A stretch of 64,000 nt of DNA from the NCBI GenBank assembly GCA_021738625.1, contig JAIPBS010000018.1:1-64000 (forward strand), in the 5' to 3' direction. The DNA is from Bacteroidales bacterium. Its GTDB lineage: Bacteria; Bacteroidota; Bacteroidia; Bacteroidales; JAIOZK01. Position numbers and translations under genes: made by a program. Below the pieces are notes generated by a model, which worked only from the letters and a program-made list of their open reading frames with translations, was not told the origin of the DNA and made no database searches. Every line of letters begins with the position of its first letter. Within the stretch, counting starts at the first letter, position 1. Positions 28,387-36,572 of this stretch are shown here, piece by piece.

Positions 28387-28959
28387 TCAACCGGATATAT
28401 TATCCGTCATAATCTTTATCAATGCTTTTTCAACCTGATCAAAAAGTTCTTCTTTTGTGCCGTTGTTTGTGAATACAAAATCGGCCATGTATATACACTT
28501 TTTCAGGTTTTGCTTGTTGGGATCCTCCGACTGCATTTCACGTTTTTCGTTTGCCAGAAAAGTTTCGTACGATATGCTATCGGTTTCGGAGTTCCGTAAG
28601 GTAATACGCTTGTATCTCTTTTCGGGATCCGCATCCACTGCAAAAAGATAAAAGTTTTTCTTGCTTCTCAGCAATTCCACTTCACCAGGCGTCCTGATGC
28701 TCTCGATCACACTGTTTACATCTGCTTCGGATGCCTCCCGGTAAAGTTCATCCGCAATAAATGAAGGGCCGTGCAAGGCTCTCAGCTCATTGGCCAAATG
28801 GGTCATCGAATCGCGGTTGAGTGGCATGCCGCGCTTGCGGATCTCTTCCGTTAAAAACCCCCTTACGGAATAATGTCTGAACCTCTTTTTTCCGACCAGA
28901 TATTCAACGATGGTGCCTTTCCCCGCTCCCAGGGTTCCTGTAATGCCAATGGTGATCAT
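28387..28959 (-). CDS. P-loop nucleotide/dephospho-CoA kinase-like protein
   Basis: 190 residues. The Walker A motif GTLGAGKGT starts at residue 7 (MITIGITGTLGAGKGTIVEY), and the rest follows the nucleoside-monophosphate/dephospho-CoA kinase pattern, with RNSETDSISYETFLANEKRE as a lid-like segment and MADFVFTNNGTKEELFDQVE at the end, as in dephospho-CoA kinases. Its substrate is not certain; pairing with dCMP deaminase suggests a deoxynucleotide role. A TAATTTTG promoter box ends four bases before the ATG, so the message may be leaderless. Confidence 0.8.
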   Translation of the reverse strand: MITIGITGTLGAGKGTIVEYLVGKKRFRHYSVRGFLTEEIRKRGMPLNRDSMTHLANELRALHGPSFIADELYREASEADVNSVIESIRTPGEVELLRSKKNFYLFAVDADPEKRYKRITLRNSETDSISYETFLANEKREMQSEDPNKQNLKKCIYMADFVFTNNGTKEELFDQVEKALIKIMTDNISG

Positions 28960-28963
28960 GTTC

Positions 28964-28971
28964 CAAAATTA
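28964..28971 (-). promoter_or_regulatory. -7 box abutting a start codon (possible leaderless mRNA)
   Basis: The minus strand reads TAATTTTG, exact TAnnTTTG, with only four bases before the ATG at 28959. The expected transcription start coincides with the start codon. Confidence 0.5.
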
Positions 28972-28986
28972 ATTAAAATAACGGTG

Positions 28987-29991
28987 TTACATTTCCACGA
29001 CCTTGTTGCCACATGATTCACATGTGCCATCCCTCCTTTGTTTTTCCACATGCACATAATAACCGTGGCGCGAGATCACTTCATTATGACATTTGTCGCA
29101 ATATGTATTTTGCCCCGGATTTGAAGCCACGTTTCCCAGGTAGGTATAAGGCAATTTTTTTCTGGCTATTTTGTAAAGCTTTTCAAGTGTTTCAACGGAA
29201 GTGGGTTCGTTTATTAATTTAAAGCTTGGGAAATATCTTGAGATGTGAAAAACCGTTTTCTTCCCGAGATTTTCAGCAATCCAGTTCACCATCTCCCTGA
29301 ATTCATTTTCATCATCGTTCTCATCAGTGATCACAAGATTTGTGATCTCGAGGTGCTTATCGGCATCGCGGATCATCCTAAGGGTTTTCAGCACAGGCTC
29401 CAGCCTGGCCCCTGTCAGTTTTTTGTAAAATTCGTCGTTGAACGCTTTCAGGTCAACACTAAAGGCGTCCATCACATCAAACAGCTTTAGCAGCGGTTCT
29501 TCGGAGATGAACCCATTGGTCACCATAACATTTTTCAGATCAACCTCCATTGCCATCCTGGCAATATCCTGCATAAACTCATACCAAATGGTGGGTTCAT
29601 TATAGGTATAAGCGATGCCTGCATTTTCTTCCCTGCTTTTTGCTATACGGATCAGGTCTTCGGCTGACTGTTCCTGCAAATAGTTGAATTCATCGATTGA
29701 AAATTGGGAGATTTCATAGTTCTGGCAAAACTTACATTGGAGATTGCAACCGATGCTACCCACCGAAAAGATAATCCTCCCAGGCATATAATGATAAAGA
29801 GGCTTTTTTTCGATTGGATCGAAACCGGCGGAGCAAATACGTGCATAATTTTCGCTTACCAGCTTGCCATTTACATTTTTCCTAACCTTGCATATGCCAC
29901 TTTTTTCAGGATTGATCTTGCAATTGTGGGGACATAAATAACAATGAACTTTCTGATCCTTCAGGGTGTTGTAAAAGAGCGCTTCCTTCAT
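28987..29991 (-). CDS. amrS: AmmeMemoRadiSam-system radical SAM enzyme
   Basis: 334 residues. The radical SAM cluster motif is CNLQCKFC, Cys82, Cys86 and Cys89 in CX3CX2C spacing. An N-terminal cysteine group (CYLCPHNCKI, SGICKVRKN) and a C-terminal zinc-ribbon-like pair (YCDKCHNEV, CESCGNKV) match the AmrS subfamily related to pyruvate formate-lyase activases. The family is named for its frequent linkage to AMMECR1 and Memo proteins; neither partner is visible here. The exact reaction of the family is not settled. Upstream lies a 16-base near-palindrome (30075-30090). Confidence 0.88.
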   Translation of the reverse strand: MKEALFYNTLKDQKVHCYLCPHNCKINPEKSGICKVRKNVNGKLVSENYARICSAGFDPIEKKPLYHYMPGRIIFSVGSIGCNLQCKFCQNYEISQFSIDEFNYLQEQSAEDLIRIAKSREENAGIAYTYNEPTIWYEFMQDIARMAMEVDLKNVMVTNGFISEEPLLKLFDVMDAFSVDLKAFNDEFYKKLTGARLEPVLKTLRMIRDADKHLEITNLVITDENDDENEFREMVNWIAENLGKKTVFHISRYFPSFKLINEPTSVETLEKLYKIARKKLPYTYLGNVASNPGQNTYCDKCHNEVISRHGYYVHVEKQRRDGTCESCGNKVVEM

Positions 29992-30074
29992 AACTTAAAA
30001 ACTCACAGCTTTTTATTTTCCACTAAATTACAAAACTGCTGGAAATATCATAAACTTGCAGCTTATAAATCAGA

Positions 30075-30090
30075 ACATATCAAGATATGT
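30075..30090. promoter_or_regulatory. Near-perfect palindrome upstream of amrS
   Basis: ACATATC and GATATGT arms separated by AA, about 85 bases upstream of the amrS start in a 145-base gap. It may be an operator; this is only inferred from symmetry and place. Confidence 0.3.
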
Positions 30091-30136
30091 TGCCCGCGAA
30101 CTGGGCGTTGAAGAAACAATAATTTTTTAAAGAGGT

Positions 30137-30673
30137 TTATCTCGAAAAAGTCCCCATCAGCTCGCCAAAGGCAATGGCATGACCCCGCATGGCTTTCAGC
30201 AACTTTTCCCTGTCCATTTCGGTATCGGGTTCCAACATTTTATCCAGGGCGTACACCTTAAAATAGTATCTGTGTTTTTCCCCGGGGGGCGGGCAGGGTC
30301 CTCCGTAAACCAGCTTATCAAAATCATTTGAACCATAGGCAATCTCCATAGATTCAACACGCTCGAAATCTTCGCTTAAGGTAAGTTTCGCAGCCGGGAT
30401 GTTGTAAACCACCCAATGGCTCCAGACACCTCCCGGTGCATCGGGATCGTCAACAATTATGGCATAGCATACTGTGTTTTCCGGTCCTTCGGTCCAGCTC
30501 AACTGAGGAGAAATATTTTCACCTTCGCAGGTATATTCGATGGGAATGCGCTCCCCGTATTTGAAGGCGGCACTTTTCACGTATAGCTTACTGTCGTAGG
30601 ATTCCTGGCTATGGGCCGTACCGGCTGCCATGAGGCCGATAAATAAAAACGCAAACAAATATCTCATCTTCAT
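30137..30673 (-). CDS. Exported YbhB/YbcL-family (PEBP, Raf-kinase-inhibitor-like) protein
   Basis: 178 residues with a signal peptide (MKMRYLFAFLFIGLMAAG, cleavage near AHS). A second ATG two codons in is equally possible. The phosphatidylethanolamine-binding-protein fold is marked by DDPDAPGGVWSHWVVYNIP and by YGGPCPPPGEKHRYYFKVYA, the two conserved anion-pocket segments. Bacterial members are small periplasmic or cytosolic proteins of unclear ligand. It follows the NTF2-like gene by one base. Confidence 0.92.
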   Translation of the reverse strand: MKMRYLFAFLFIGLMAAGTAHSQESYDSKLYVKSAAFKYGERIPIEYTCEGENISPQLSWTEGPENTVCYAIIVDDPDAPGGVWSHWVVYNIPAAKLTLSEDFERVESMEIAYGSNDFDKLVYGGPCPPPGEKHRYYFKVYALDKMLEPDTEMDREKLLKAMRGHAIAFGELMGTFSR

Positions 30674-30674
30674 T

Positions 30675-31079
30675 CTATTTAATTTTTATATTGGGTCTGA
30701 TCTCTTTACGGTGCCACCATTCGTTAAAGATCACCGCTTTTTGATTTTCGTCGAACTGTACTTCCAAAATTCCGTCCAGCTTCACATGTACCTTGTTGGA
30801 AATGCGATCAAAACTGGCATTCCATTTGGCATAAGCGTGATTGCTTTTAACTGCGATCACTTCATAGGAAAACTCAATGTTCATCTGGGAATCGCGTGCG
30901 CCTTCCTCCCAGTACTTTTTTACTGCTTCCAAACCTTCAAAAGGGGTGGAAAAAGGATTTTCACGCATCACAATATCTTCGGCGAACAATTCAGCCACCA
31001 GATCCGGATTTCTTTCTTCCCAGGCTTTTTTGTAAAGGTCAAGCCAATTTTCGAAACTTTTGAAATTGATAATTTCCAT
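30675..31079 (-). CDS. NTF2-like/SnoaL-fold protein
   Basis: 134 residues with the cone-shaped NTF2 fold pattern: an N-terminal helix pair (WLDLYKKAWEERNPDLVAELF) followed by ENPFSTPFEGLEAVKKYWEE and alternating beta strands (AYAKWNASFD, VHVKLDGILEVQFDE), ending in a WWHRKEI strand. No signal peptide. Such proteins serve as enzymes or small-molecule binders; no specific function can be assigned. One base separates it from the PEBP gene, so they are likely co-transcribed. Confidence 0.82.
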   Translation of the reverse strand: MEIINFKSFENWLDLYKKAWEERNPDLVAELFAEDIVMRENPFSTPFEGLEAVKKYWEEGARDSQMNIEFSYEVIAVKSNHAYAKWNASFDRISNKVHVKLDGILEVQFDENQKAVIFNEWWHRKEIRPNIKIK

Positions 31080-31098
31080 GACAGCTGTAATTTAAAAG

Positions 31099-31106
31099 TA
31101 AAGATA
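31099..31106 (-). promoter_or_regulatory. Possible -7 box for the NTF2-like/PEBP pair
   Basis: The minus strand reads TATCTTTA, one mismatch to TAnnTTTG, 20 bases upstream of the NTF2-like start. Confidence 0.3.
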
Positions 31107-31121
31107 ATAATTTTATCGATC

Positions 31122-31727
31122 TCAGGATGGATTGCTTTCGTGTTTGATGTCGATGATCCACTTGCCTATCTCAACGGGTTTGTATCGCTGCATTTTTTTA
31201 ATTAAAACGCCGGGCTTTTCATCTACGATTAGGTTTTCGCGATGCTCGATCCGGATGTATTTTTCCTCTACTCCATGATCGAGGAAACTCAGCAAATGAT
31301 CAAAATAACCGGCAGTGTTCAAAATTCCCAGGGGTTTATCATGTATCCTGAGCTGGTTGTAGGTGATCATCTCGGCCAGTTCGTCAAGGGTGCCGAATCC
31401 GCCGGGCAAAGCCACAAAAGCATCGCTCAGTTTAGCCATCATCACTTTGCGTTGCTGCATGGATTCAACGATGTGCAGATGTGTTAGGTTTAGATGTGCC
31501 ACCTCCTTTTCTACCAGGCTGCGCGGCATAACACCCACAACCTTTCCCCCTCCATCGAGTATCGTATCGGCAAACACCTTCATTAAACCCACGTTGGCCC
31601 CTCCGTAAACAAGTTCCATATTCCTCTCAAGGATAAGCGTGGCCATCTCTCCGGCCGCTTTTCTATACATGGGGCTTTTCCCCATACTGGATCCGCAAAA
31701 CACACAAATACTCCTGATTTCCGCCAT
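31122..31727 (-). CDS. LOG-family protein (cytokinin-riboside-monophosphate phosphoribohydrolase-like)
   Basis: 201 residues from the ATG at 31725-31727 (the open frame starts two codons earlier at a TTG). The Rossmann-like LOG fold shows ICVFCGSSMGKSPMY at the start, LVYGGANVGLMKVFAD, and the signature PGGFGTLDELAEM near residue 107. LOG enzymes cleave the N-glycosidic bond of nucleoside 5'-monophosphates; in bacteria many act on AMP-like substrates. A 9-base inverted repeat lies between this gene and the divergent manA. Confidence 0.92.
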   Translation of the reverse strand: MAEIRSICVFCGSSMGKSPMYRKAAGEMATLILERNMELVYGGANVGLMKVFADTILDGGGKVVGVMPRSLVEKEVAHLNLTHLHIVESMQQRKVMMAKLSDAFVALPGGFGTLDELAEMITYNQLRIHDKPLGILNTAGYFDHLLSFLDHGVEEKYIRIEHRENLIVDEKPGVLIKKMQRYKPVEIGKWIIDIKHESNPS

Positions 31728-31739
31728 AATCAATACTGG

Positions 31740-31782
31740 TTTAGAACACCAAACAAAACATCCCTGATCATAATGTTCTAAA
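31740..31782. promoter_or_regulatory. Inverted repeat between divergent LOG and manA genes
   Basis: TTTAGAACA at 31740-31748 and TGTTCTAAA at 31774-31782 are perfect inverted 9-base repeats 25 bases apart, filling the short divergent promoter region. A shared operator is possible. Confidence 0.35.
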
Positions 31783-31792
31783 GATGTTTCAT

Positions 31793-31800
31793 TAACTTTA
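31793..31800 (+). promoter_or_regulatory. Possible -7 box of manA
   Basis: TAACTTTA, one mismatch from TAnnTTTG, 20 bases before the manA ATG. Confidence 0.35.
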
Positions 31801-31820
31801 CGACATCAAAATTAATACAA

Positions 31821-32801
31821 ATGAACAAACTTTACCCCCTTAAATTCAAGCCCATCTTCAAGGAAAAGATATGGGGAGGAAGCAGGATGAAAGAGGCCCT
31901 GGGCCTGGACTTCTCCCCCCTGCCTAATTGCGGGGAAGCCTGGATGCTTTCCGGAGTGGAAGGCAATCAGAGTGTGGTGAGCAATGGTTTTCTGGCAGAA
32001 AACGAATTAAATGAATTGGTTGAAGTGTATATGGAAAACCTGGTGGGCGACACTGTTTTTGAAAAACACGGTCAGGAATTCCCTATCCTGATTAAGTTTA
32101 TCAACTCCAACGACTGGCTGTCCATACAGGTACACCCCAACGATCAACTGGCCCGTAAAAAAAATCTGGGCAACGGCAAAACAGAAATGTGGTATGTGAT
32201 GGACGCCGCCAAAGACGCCAAACTTATTAACGGTTTTAGCGAGCAGATGAACAAACAGCTATATATGCAACACCTGGAAAAGAAAACGCTGAAAGAAATC
32301 CTTAATTTTGAACAGGTAGAAAAAGGGGATGTTTTTTACATTCCGGCCGGCAGGGTTCACTCGCTTGGGCCGGGGATTTTGCTTGCAGAAATCCAGCAAA
32401 CTTCCGACACCACATATCGAATCTACGATTGGGACAGGATACAGCCCGACGGCAGTTTCAGGGAATTGCACACGAAAGAAGCCCTCGACGCGATCGACTT
32501 CAAACTATACGATTCCTACAAAACATCTTATGATAAAAAAATCAATGAAAGCACCGGCCTGGTTGAAAGCCCCTATTTCATAAGCAATCTTCTTAAACTC
32601 GACAGGGCAATCGCCAAAGATTTTACCATGACAGACAGCTTTGTTGCCTATGTTTGTACCGATGGCAAATGTAAGATCAACTATCCGGATGGAACCCTTG
32701 AATTGCAAAAGGGAGAAGTTATGCTAGTTCCCGCCATCATCAACGACATCAGTATATTGCCCGATCCTGCAACAGAACTGCTTGAGATATATGCGCATTG
32801 A
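31821..32801 (+). CDS. manA: Mannose-6-phosphate isomerase, class I
   Basis: 326 residues. The enzyme interconverts fructose 6-phosphate and mannose 6-phosphate and feeds GDP-sugar synthesis. Zinc-ligand segments are visible: SIQVHPNDQLA near residue 103, KTEMWYVMDA following it, and AGRVHSLGPGILLAEIQQTS near residue 178. The short form (about 320 residues) with YRIYDWDR is typical of Bacteroidota and Firmicutes. It is divergent from the LOG gene and apparently single. Confidence 0.93.
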   Translation: MNKLYPLKFKPIFKEKIWGGSRMKEALGLDFSPLPNCGEAWMLSGVEGNQSVVSNGFLAENELNELVEVYMENLVGDTVFEKHGQEFPILIKFINSNDWLSIQVHPNDQLARKKNLGNGKTEMWYVMDAAKDAKLINGFSEQMNKQLYMQHLEKKTLKEILNFEQVEKGDVFYIPAGRVHSLGPGILLAEIQQTSDTTYRIYDWDRIQPDGSFRELHTKEALDAIDFKLYDSYKTSYDKKINESTGLVESPYFISNLLKLDRAIAKDFTMTDSFVAYVCTDGKCKINYPDGTLELQKGEVMLVPAIINDISILPDPATELLEIYAH

Positions 32802-32893
32802 CTTCATGCAACCTTTGAATAAATGGGGTTGTCAGATTTAGCAGGAAACTGTACACAGTTACATGCACTATTTTACATATAAAATAGTTTTAA

Positions 32894-32901
32894 TATTTTT
32901 G
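32894..32901 (+). promoter_or_regulatory. -7 box of the thioredoxin-like/DUF6029/Omp28 cluster
   Basis: TATTTTTG, exact TAnnTTTG, 18 bases before the ATG at 32920. It argues against the upstream in-frame ATG at 32863. Confidence 0.5.
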
Positions 32902-32919
32902 ATGAAAATTTTTTTGAAC

Positions 32920-33435
32920 ATGAGAAAAGCGTTTTTTATTATAACCGGCATCCTGATGGTATCGGCCCTTATGGCCCAGAATGTGAAAACAATACCTTCG
33001 GTTGAGATCAGGACCCTTGAAGGAATTCCATTTAACACCAACCAGATCGACAACGACGGCAAACCCATCATTATCGCCTTCTGGCATCTTTACTGCAAAC
33101 CCTGCATCAAGGAACTGAACAACATTGCAGAAGTTTATGACGAATGGCAGGCAGAAACCGGCGTAAAGCTGTATGCGGTTTCTGTTGACAATGCCAAATC
33201 ACAGCACCAGGTGATGCCATTTGTTCGGGCAAATAGTTGGCCCTTTGAGATCCTGAGCGATCCCAATTATGATTTCCTGCACGCGATGAACCGGCAGTTT
33301 GTGCCCTTTACCTGCATCGTGAACGGCGAAGGAAAGGTGGTCTGGTTCCATGAATCCTACCACGAAGGGGATGAAGAATACGAATATGAGATCATTAAAA
33401 AGCTGGCTGCCGGCGAAGAGATCGAAGAAGAATAA
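32920..33435 (+). CDS. Exported TlpA-like thioredoxin-fold protein
   Basis: 172 residues from the ATG at 32920, chosen because it gives a clean signal peptide (MRKAFFIITGILMVSALMAQ) and lies just after a promoter box. The thioredoxin-fold active site is CKPC (Cys59, Cys62) in IIAFWHLYCKPCIKELNNI, as in TlpA/ResA-type periplasmic reductases; the cis-proline region reads RQFVPFTCIVNGEGKV. It should handle disulfides or heme-related redox in the periplasm. The C-terminus is acidic (AAGEEIEEE). A DUF6029 gene follows after 15 bases and an Omp28 gene after that, so the three probably form an operon. Confidence 0.88.
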   Translation: MRKAFFIITGILMVSALMAQNVKTIPSVEIRTLEGIPFNTNQIDNDGKPIIIAFWHLYCKPCIKELNNIAEVYDEWQAETGVKLYAVSVDNAKSQHQVMPFVRANSWPFEILSDPNYDFLHAMNRQFVPFTCIVNGEGKVVWFHESYHEGDEEYEYEIIKKLAAGEEIEEE

Positions 33436-33450
33436 TCAAAATTTTTAATC

Positions 33451-35151
33451 ATGATCAGGAAATTTTATTTGCTGCTTTCAGGGATTGTCTTTCTATCAGC
33501 GAATGCATTCAGCCAGGGATTCCCGGAAGGCGGGCAGGTGCACGGCGATTTTGTTTTCGACGCCCAGCTTTACCAAACCGATGAGAAACTGGGAATCACC
33601 GATTCCACTCTCGATGGTAATATTTTTGGAATGAATGCTTATGGGAACATCATTTACACCAACGGGGATTTTTCGGCCGGATTGAGGTATGAAGCCTATT
33701 TGCCCCCGCTCTCCGGCTTTGATAAACGTTATGAAGGACATGGAGTCCCCTACTGGTTTGCAAGATATGACCATGACAAGGTAGATATCACCGTAGGTCA
33801 TTTTTATGAGCAGTTCGGCAACGGGCTTGTTTTACGGAGCTACCAGGAATGGGCCCTGGGGTTTGACAACAACATCAATGGTGTGCGATTGAAGGTACAG
33901 CCCTTCAATGGGGTTTATATCAAAGCCCTGGCAGGCACCCAGCGTTTTTTCTGGGATCCCTTTGAAGACAATAACCGGGCTATTATCAAAGGCCTGGATG
34001 GAGAGATATACCTGAACGACTTGATTAGCAAATGGAGAACTTCCAGGACACGCATCATCATCGGAGGAAGTTTTGTAAGCAAATACCAGCAGGTAACTCC
34101 ACGGTCATTCTTAAGAGATACTGTAAGATATGAATACAAAATCCCTGATAATGTGGCCGCGTATGCCGGAAGGATCAATTTGTTGCATGGGGGCTTTAAT
34201 CTGAATGCCGAATATGCCCGCAAGATAAATGACCCCTCTTCCCTGAACAATTTCATTTATAAAGACGGGGAAGCCCTTTACACCTCCATATCCTATTCCA
34301 CCAGCGGCTTTGGGATCATTCTTACCGGCAAGCGTATCGACAACATGAGCTTCAAGTCGGATATTTACGACGACTCCTATGCGTCCGATATCAATTTTCT
34401 GCCGCCACTGGGCACCCAATATGTTTACAGCCTGGCTACCATGTATCCCTACGCTACCCAGCCAAACGGGGAAATCGGAGTTCGCGGGAAAATTTATTAT
34501 ACCATCCCGAAAAAATCATGGCTCGGCGGAAAATACGGAACCAAGTTCGAATTCAGCTATTCCAGGATCAATTCGCTCGATAAGGAAAGAGTGGAACCCA
34601 ATATCCCGATCGACTCAACAGGAACCCTGGGATACAAGAGTAATTTCACAAATTTCGGCGATGTAGAGTATTACAGGGATTTTGCCGTAAAGATCAACAA
34701 AAAGATCAATCCCAAATGGAAGTTCATCCTTGAATACATCAACCTGAAATATAACATTGACGTGATTGAAGGCCATCCGGGTGAACCCATGGTGAAAGCC
34801 CATATTGGTATTGCCGATGTCACCTATAAAATCAACCGGAAAAATGCAATCCGCTTCGAATATCAGCAATTGCTAAGCAAACAGGACCGGGGCGAATGGC
34901 TGATGGCCATGTTGGAATACAGTATCTCTCCGCGATGGTTTTTCAGCATCATGGATGAATACAATTACGGCAATCCCAATGAGGATATGCAACTGCACTA
35001 TTATACAGCTTCTGTAGCCTATGTAAAGGATGCCACGCGCGTGTCCTTATCCTATGGCCGGCAAAGGGAAGGTTTGATATGTGTTGGCGGGGTATGCAGA
35101 ATGGTGCCGGCCTCCAACGGTTTAAGTATTTCGATCACGAGCAGTTTTTAA
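33451..35151 (+). CDS. DUF6029-like outer membrane beta-barrel protein
   Basis: 566 residues with a signal peptide (MIRKFYLLLSGIVFLSANAFS, then QG). The mature chain is built of alternating aromatic-rich strands (GNIIYTNGDFSAGLRYEAYL; YWFARYDHDKVDITVGHFYE; GNGLVLRSYQEWALGFDNNI) and ends in a strand with terminal Phe (GLSISITSSF), the usual outer membrane barrel signature. I recall this pattern as DUF6029, a Bacteroidota family without known function. It sits between a thioredoxin-like protein and an Omp28 lipoprotein, an association that hints at a shared envelope role. Confidence 0.82.
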   Translation: MIRKFYLLLSGIVFLSANAFSQGFPEGGQVHGDFVFDAQLYQTDEKLGITDSTLDGNIFGMNAYGNIIYTNGDFSAGLRYEAYLPPLSGFDKRYEGHGVPYWFARYDHDKVDITVGHFYEQFGNGLVLRSYQEWALGFDNNINGVRLKVQPFNGVYIKALAGTQRFFWDPFEDNNRAIIKGLDGEIYLNDLISKWRTSRTRIIIGGSFVSKYQQVTPRSFLRDTVRYEYKIPDNVAAYAGRINLLHGGFNLNAEYARKINDPSSLNNFIYKDGEALYTSISYSTSGFGIILTGKRIDNMSFKSDIYDDSYASDINFLPPLGTQYVYSLATMYPYATQPNGEIGVRGKIYYTIPKKSWLGGKYGTKFEFSYSRINSLDKERVEPNIPIDSTGTLGYKSNFTNFGDVEYYRDFAVKINKKINPKWKFILEYINLKYNIDVIEGHPGEPMVKAHIGIADVTYKINRKNAIRFEYQQLLSKQDRGEWLMAMLEYSISPRWFFSIMDEYNYGNPNEDMQLHYYTASVAYVKDATRVSLSYGRQREGLICVGGVCRMVPASNGLSISITSSF

Positions 35152-35163
35152 AACTATCTGAGC

Positions 35164-36021
35164 ATGAAAACATTCAATAAAATATTTCTTCTGACTGCAG
35201 GCTTATTCCTTCTGATGACTGCCTGCGATAAGCTGGAGGCTCCTTATGTGACCAAATTGGACAAAATCACTCCCGATCCGGGTGATGAAACCAGGAAAGT
35301 TCTGTTGGAAGAATATACCGGGCACAAATGCCCGAATTGTCCGACAGGATCAAAGGTGGCCCACGACCTAAAACAGATTTATGGAGAACAGTTGATCGTG
35401 GTGAGCGTGCATGCAGGTTTCTTTGCATATCCGGATCCCGACGGGCTGTATACAGAGGATTACCGCACAACAGCAGGCAGCGAGCTGAATAACTACTTCA
35501 GTATTCAATCCTATCCCAAAGGCCTGGTTAACCGCACGGAATACAATCAGGCACTTGTTCTTGGCAAAGACAGCTGGGAACCTGCCGTTAATGAACTGCT
35601 TGAAATGCCTGCGGAGGCCAAACTCGAGATCAATCATGAGTACAATCCCGATACGCGCAAGCTCGACATCAATGTGGATACTGAATTTCTTACGGAGATG
35701 AACGGTACCTTCAGCGTTTCAACTTATATCATCGAAGACAGCCTGGTTTCACCGCAGAAAAACGACAACCAAAACCTCGGCCCGGTCCCCGACTGGGAAG
35801 ACTACACACATCAGCATGTGTTGCGAATGGCCGTGAACGGCACCTGGGGTGAACCGGTAAACAACGGGCAGTCCGTACTCCCGAACGTTGTATACCAGGG
35901 TGGTTGCTCCGTCACACTGAACGATGCATGGGCGGCCGAAAACTGCCACATTGTTTCATTTGTTTACCGCAACGATACCAGGGAGATCATACAGGCAGAA
36001 GAACATTCGGTGGTGGATTGA
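35164..36021 (+). CDS. Omp28-related lipoprotein
   Basis: 285 residues. MKTFNKIFLLTAGLFLLMTAC is a lipoprotein signal (Cys21). The family core VLLEEYTGHKCPNCPTGSK contains a CxxC pair (Cys56, Cys59) in a thioredoxin-like setting, then LIVVSVHAGFFAYPDPDG. The C-terminal half is beta-rich (YIIEDSLVSPQKNDNQNLG). Omp28 was described as an outer membrane protein of Porphyromonas; the molecular function is unclear. It follows the barrel gene by 12 bases. Confidence 0.9.
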   Translation: MKTFNKIFLLTAGLFLLMTACDKLEAPYVTKLDKITPDPGDETRKVLLEEYTGHKCPNCPTGSKVAHDLKQIYGEQLIVVSVHAGFFAYPDPDGLYTEDYRTTAGSELNNYFSIQSYPKGLVNRTEYNQALVLGKDSWEPAVNELLEMPAEAKLEINHEYNPDTRKLDINVDTEFLTEMNGTFSVSTYIIEDSLVSPQKNDNQNLGPVPDWEDYTHQHVLRMAVNGTWGEPVNNGQSVLPNVVYQGGCSVTLNDAWAAENCHIVSFVYRNDTREIIQAEEHSVVD

Positions 36022-36572
36022 TTCCTGTTAAGTAGCATAGTCAGACAGCTTTTCCCTGAAACCGCGTAATGGTTCGTATAAAGAAATTTGAAAGTTGTAA
36101 TTTGATGGCCGTCGCATATCGACGCTGGCCGGCAAGGATTTGCAATCCGTGCCATATGTTTAGTTGGCTTCATTTTTCTAAATTTCCAATCACTTCTGTC
36201 CGACTAAACGCTGAGGGATTCCTCGCTTCGCTCGGAATGACTTGCTATTTGGGTGATACGAAGTGGGGTGTGGGTTCCAATAATGAATATCCAAATCGGT
36301 GATCGGCAATCAGTAGGTCGGCAAGTGAACCTTTCAATTGGCAGGCCGTTTAATCATAGTTACATTCCAATCCAATGAATTACCATAAATTACTATGAAT
36401 TACCGCTAACATCTCCCATCCATTCATTCATACCTCATACAATCATGCATCCGTGCATCCATGCATGCATCCATGGCTATCGTATCGTGGCTATTCCATA
36501 AATTTTCACAACCCTCCGTTTATTTCCAACATTTGCTTACTTTTATGCATCCATTACCAAATTTATTAGAGC
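36022..36572. other. 551-base gene-free gap with dispersed repeat remnants
   Basis: No credible gene. It contains an imperfect hairpin at 36131-36153 (GGCAAGGATT - TGC - AATCCGTGCC, one mismatch), a symmetric CCTCGCTTCGCTCGG element near 36214-36236, and simple repeats of CATTCAT/GCATCCAT type at 36420-36475. These resemble interspersed repeats common in Bacteroidota intergenic regions; short open frames across them are by-products. Confidence 0.6.

Noticed and set aside
31728-31733. TTG starts given by extending frames (LOG at 31733, dCMP deaminase at 28390, rbfA at 41609, DUF362 at 59995, aldolase at 63273)
   Set aside because: Each has a nearby ATG that fits family N-termini, promoter position or gene spacing better.
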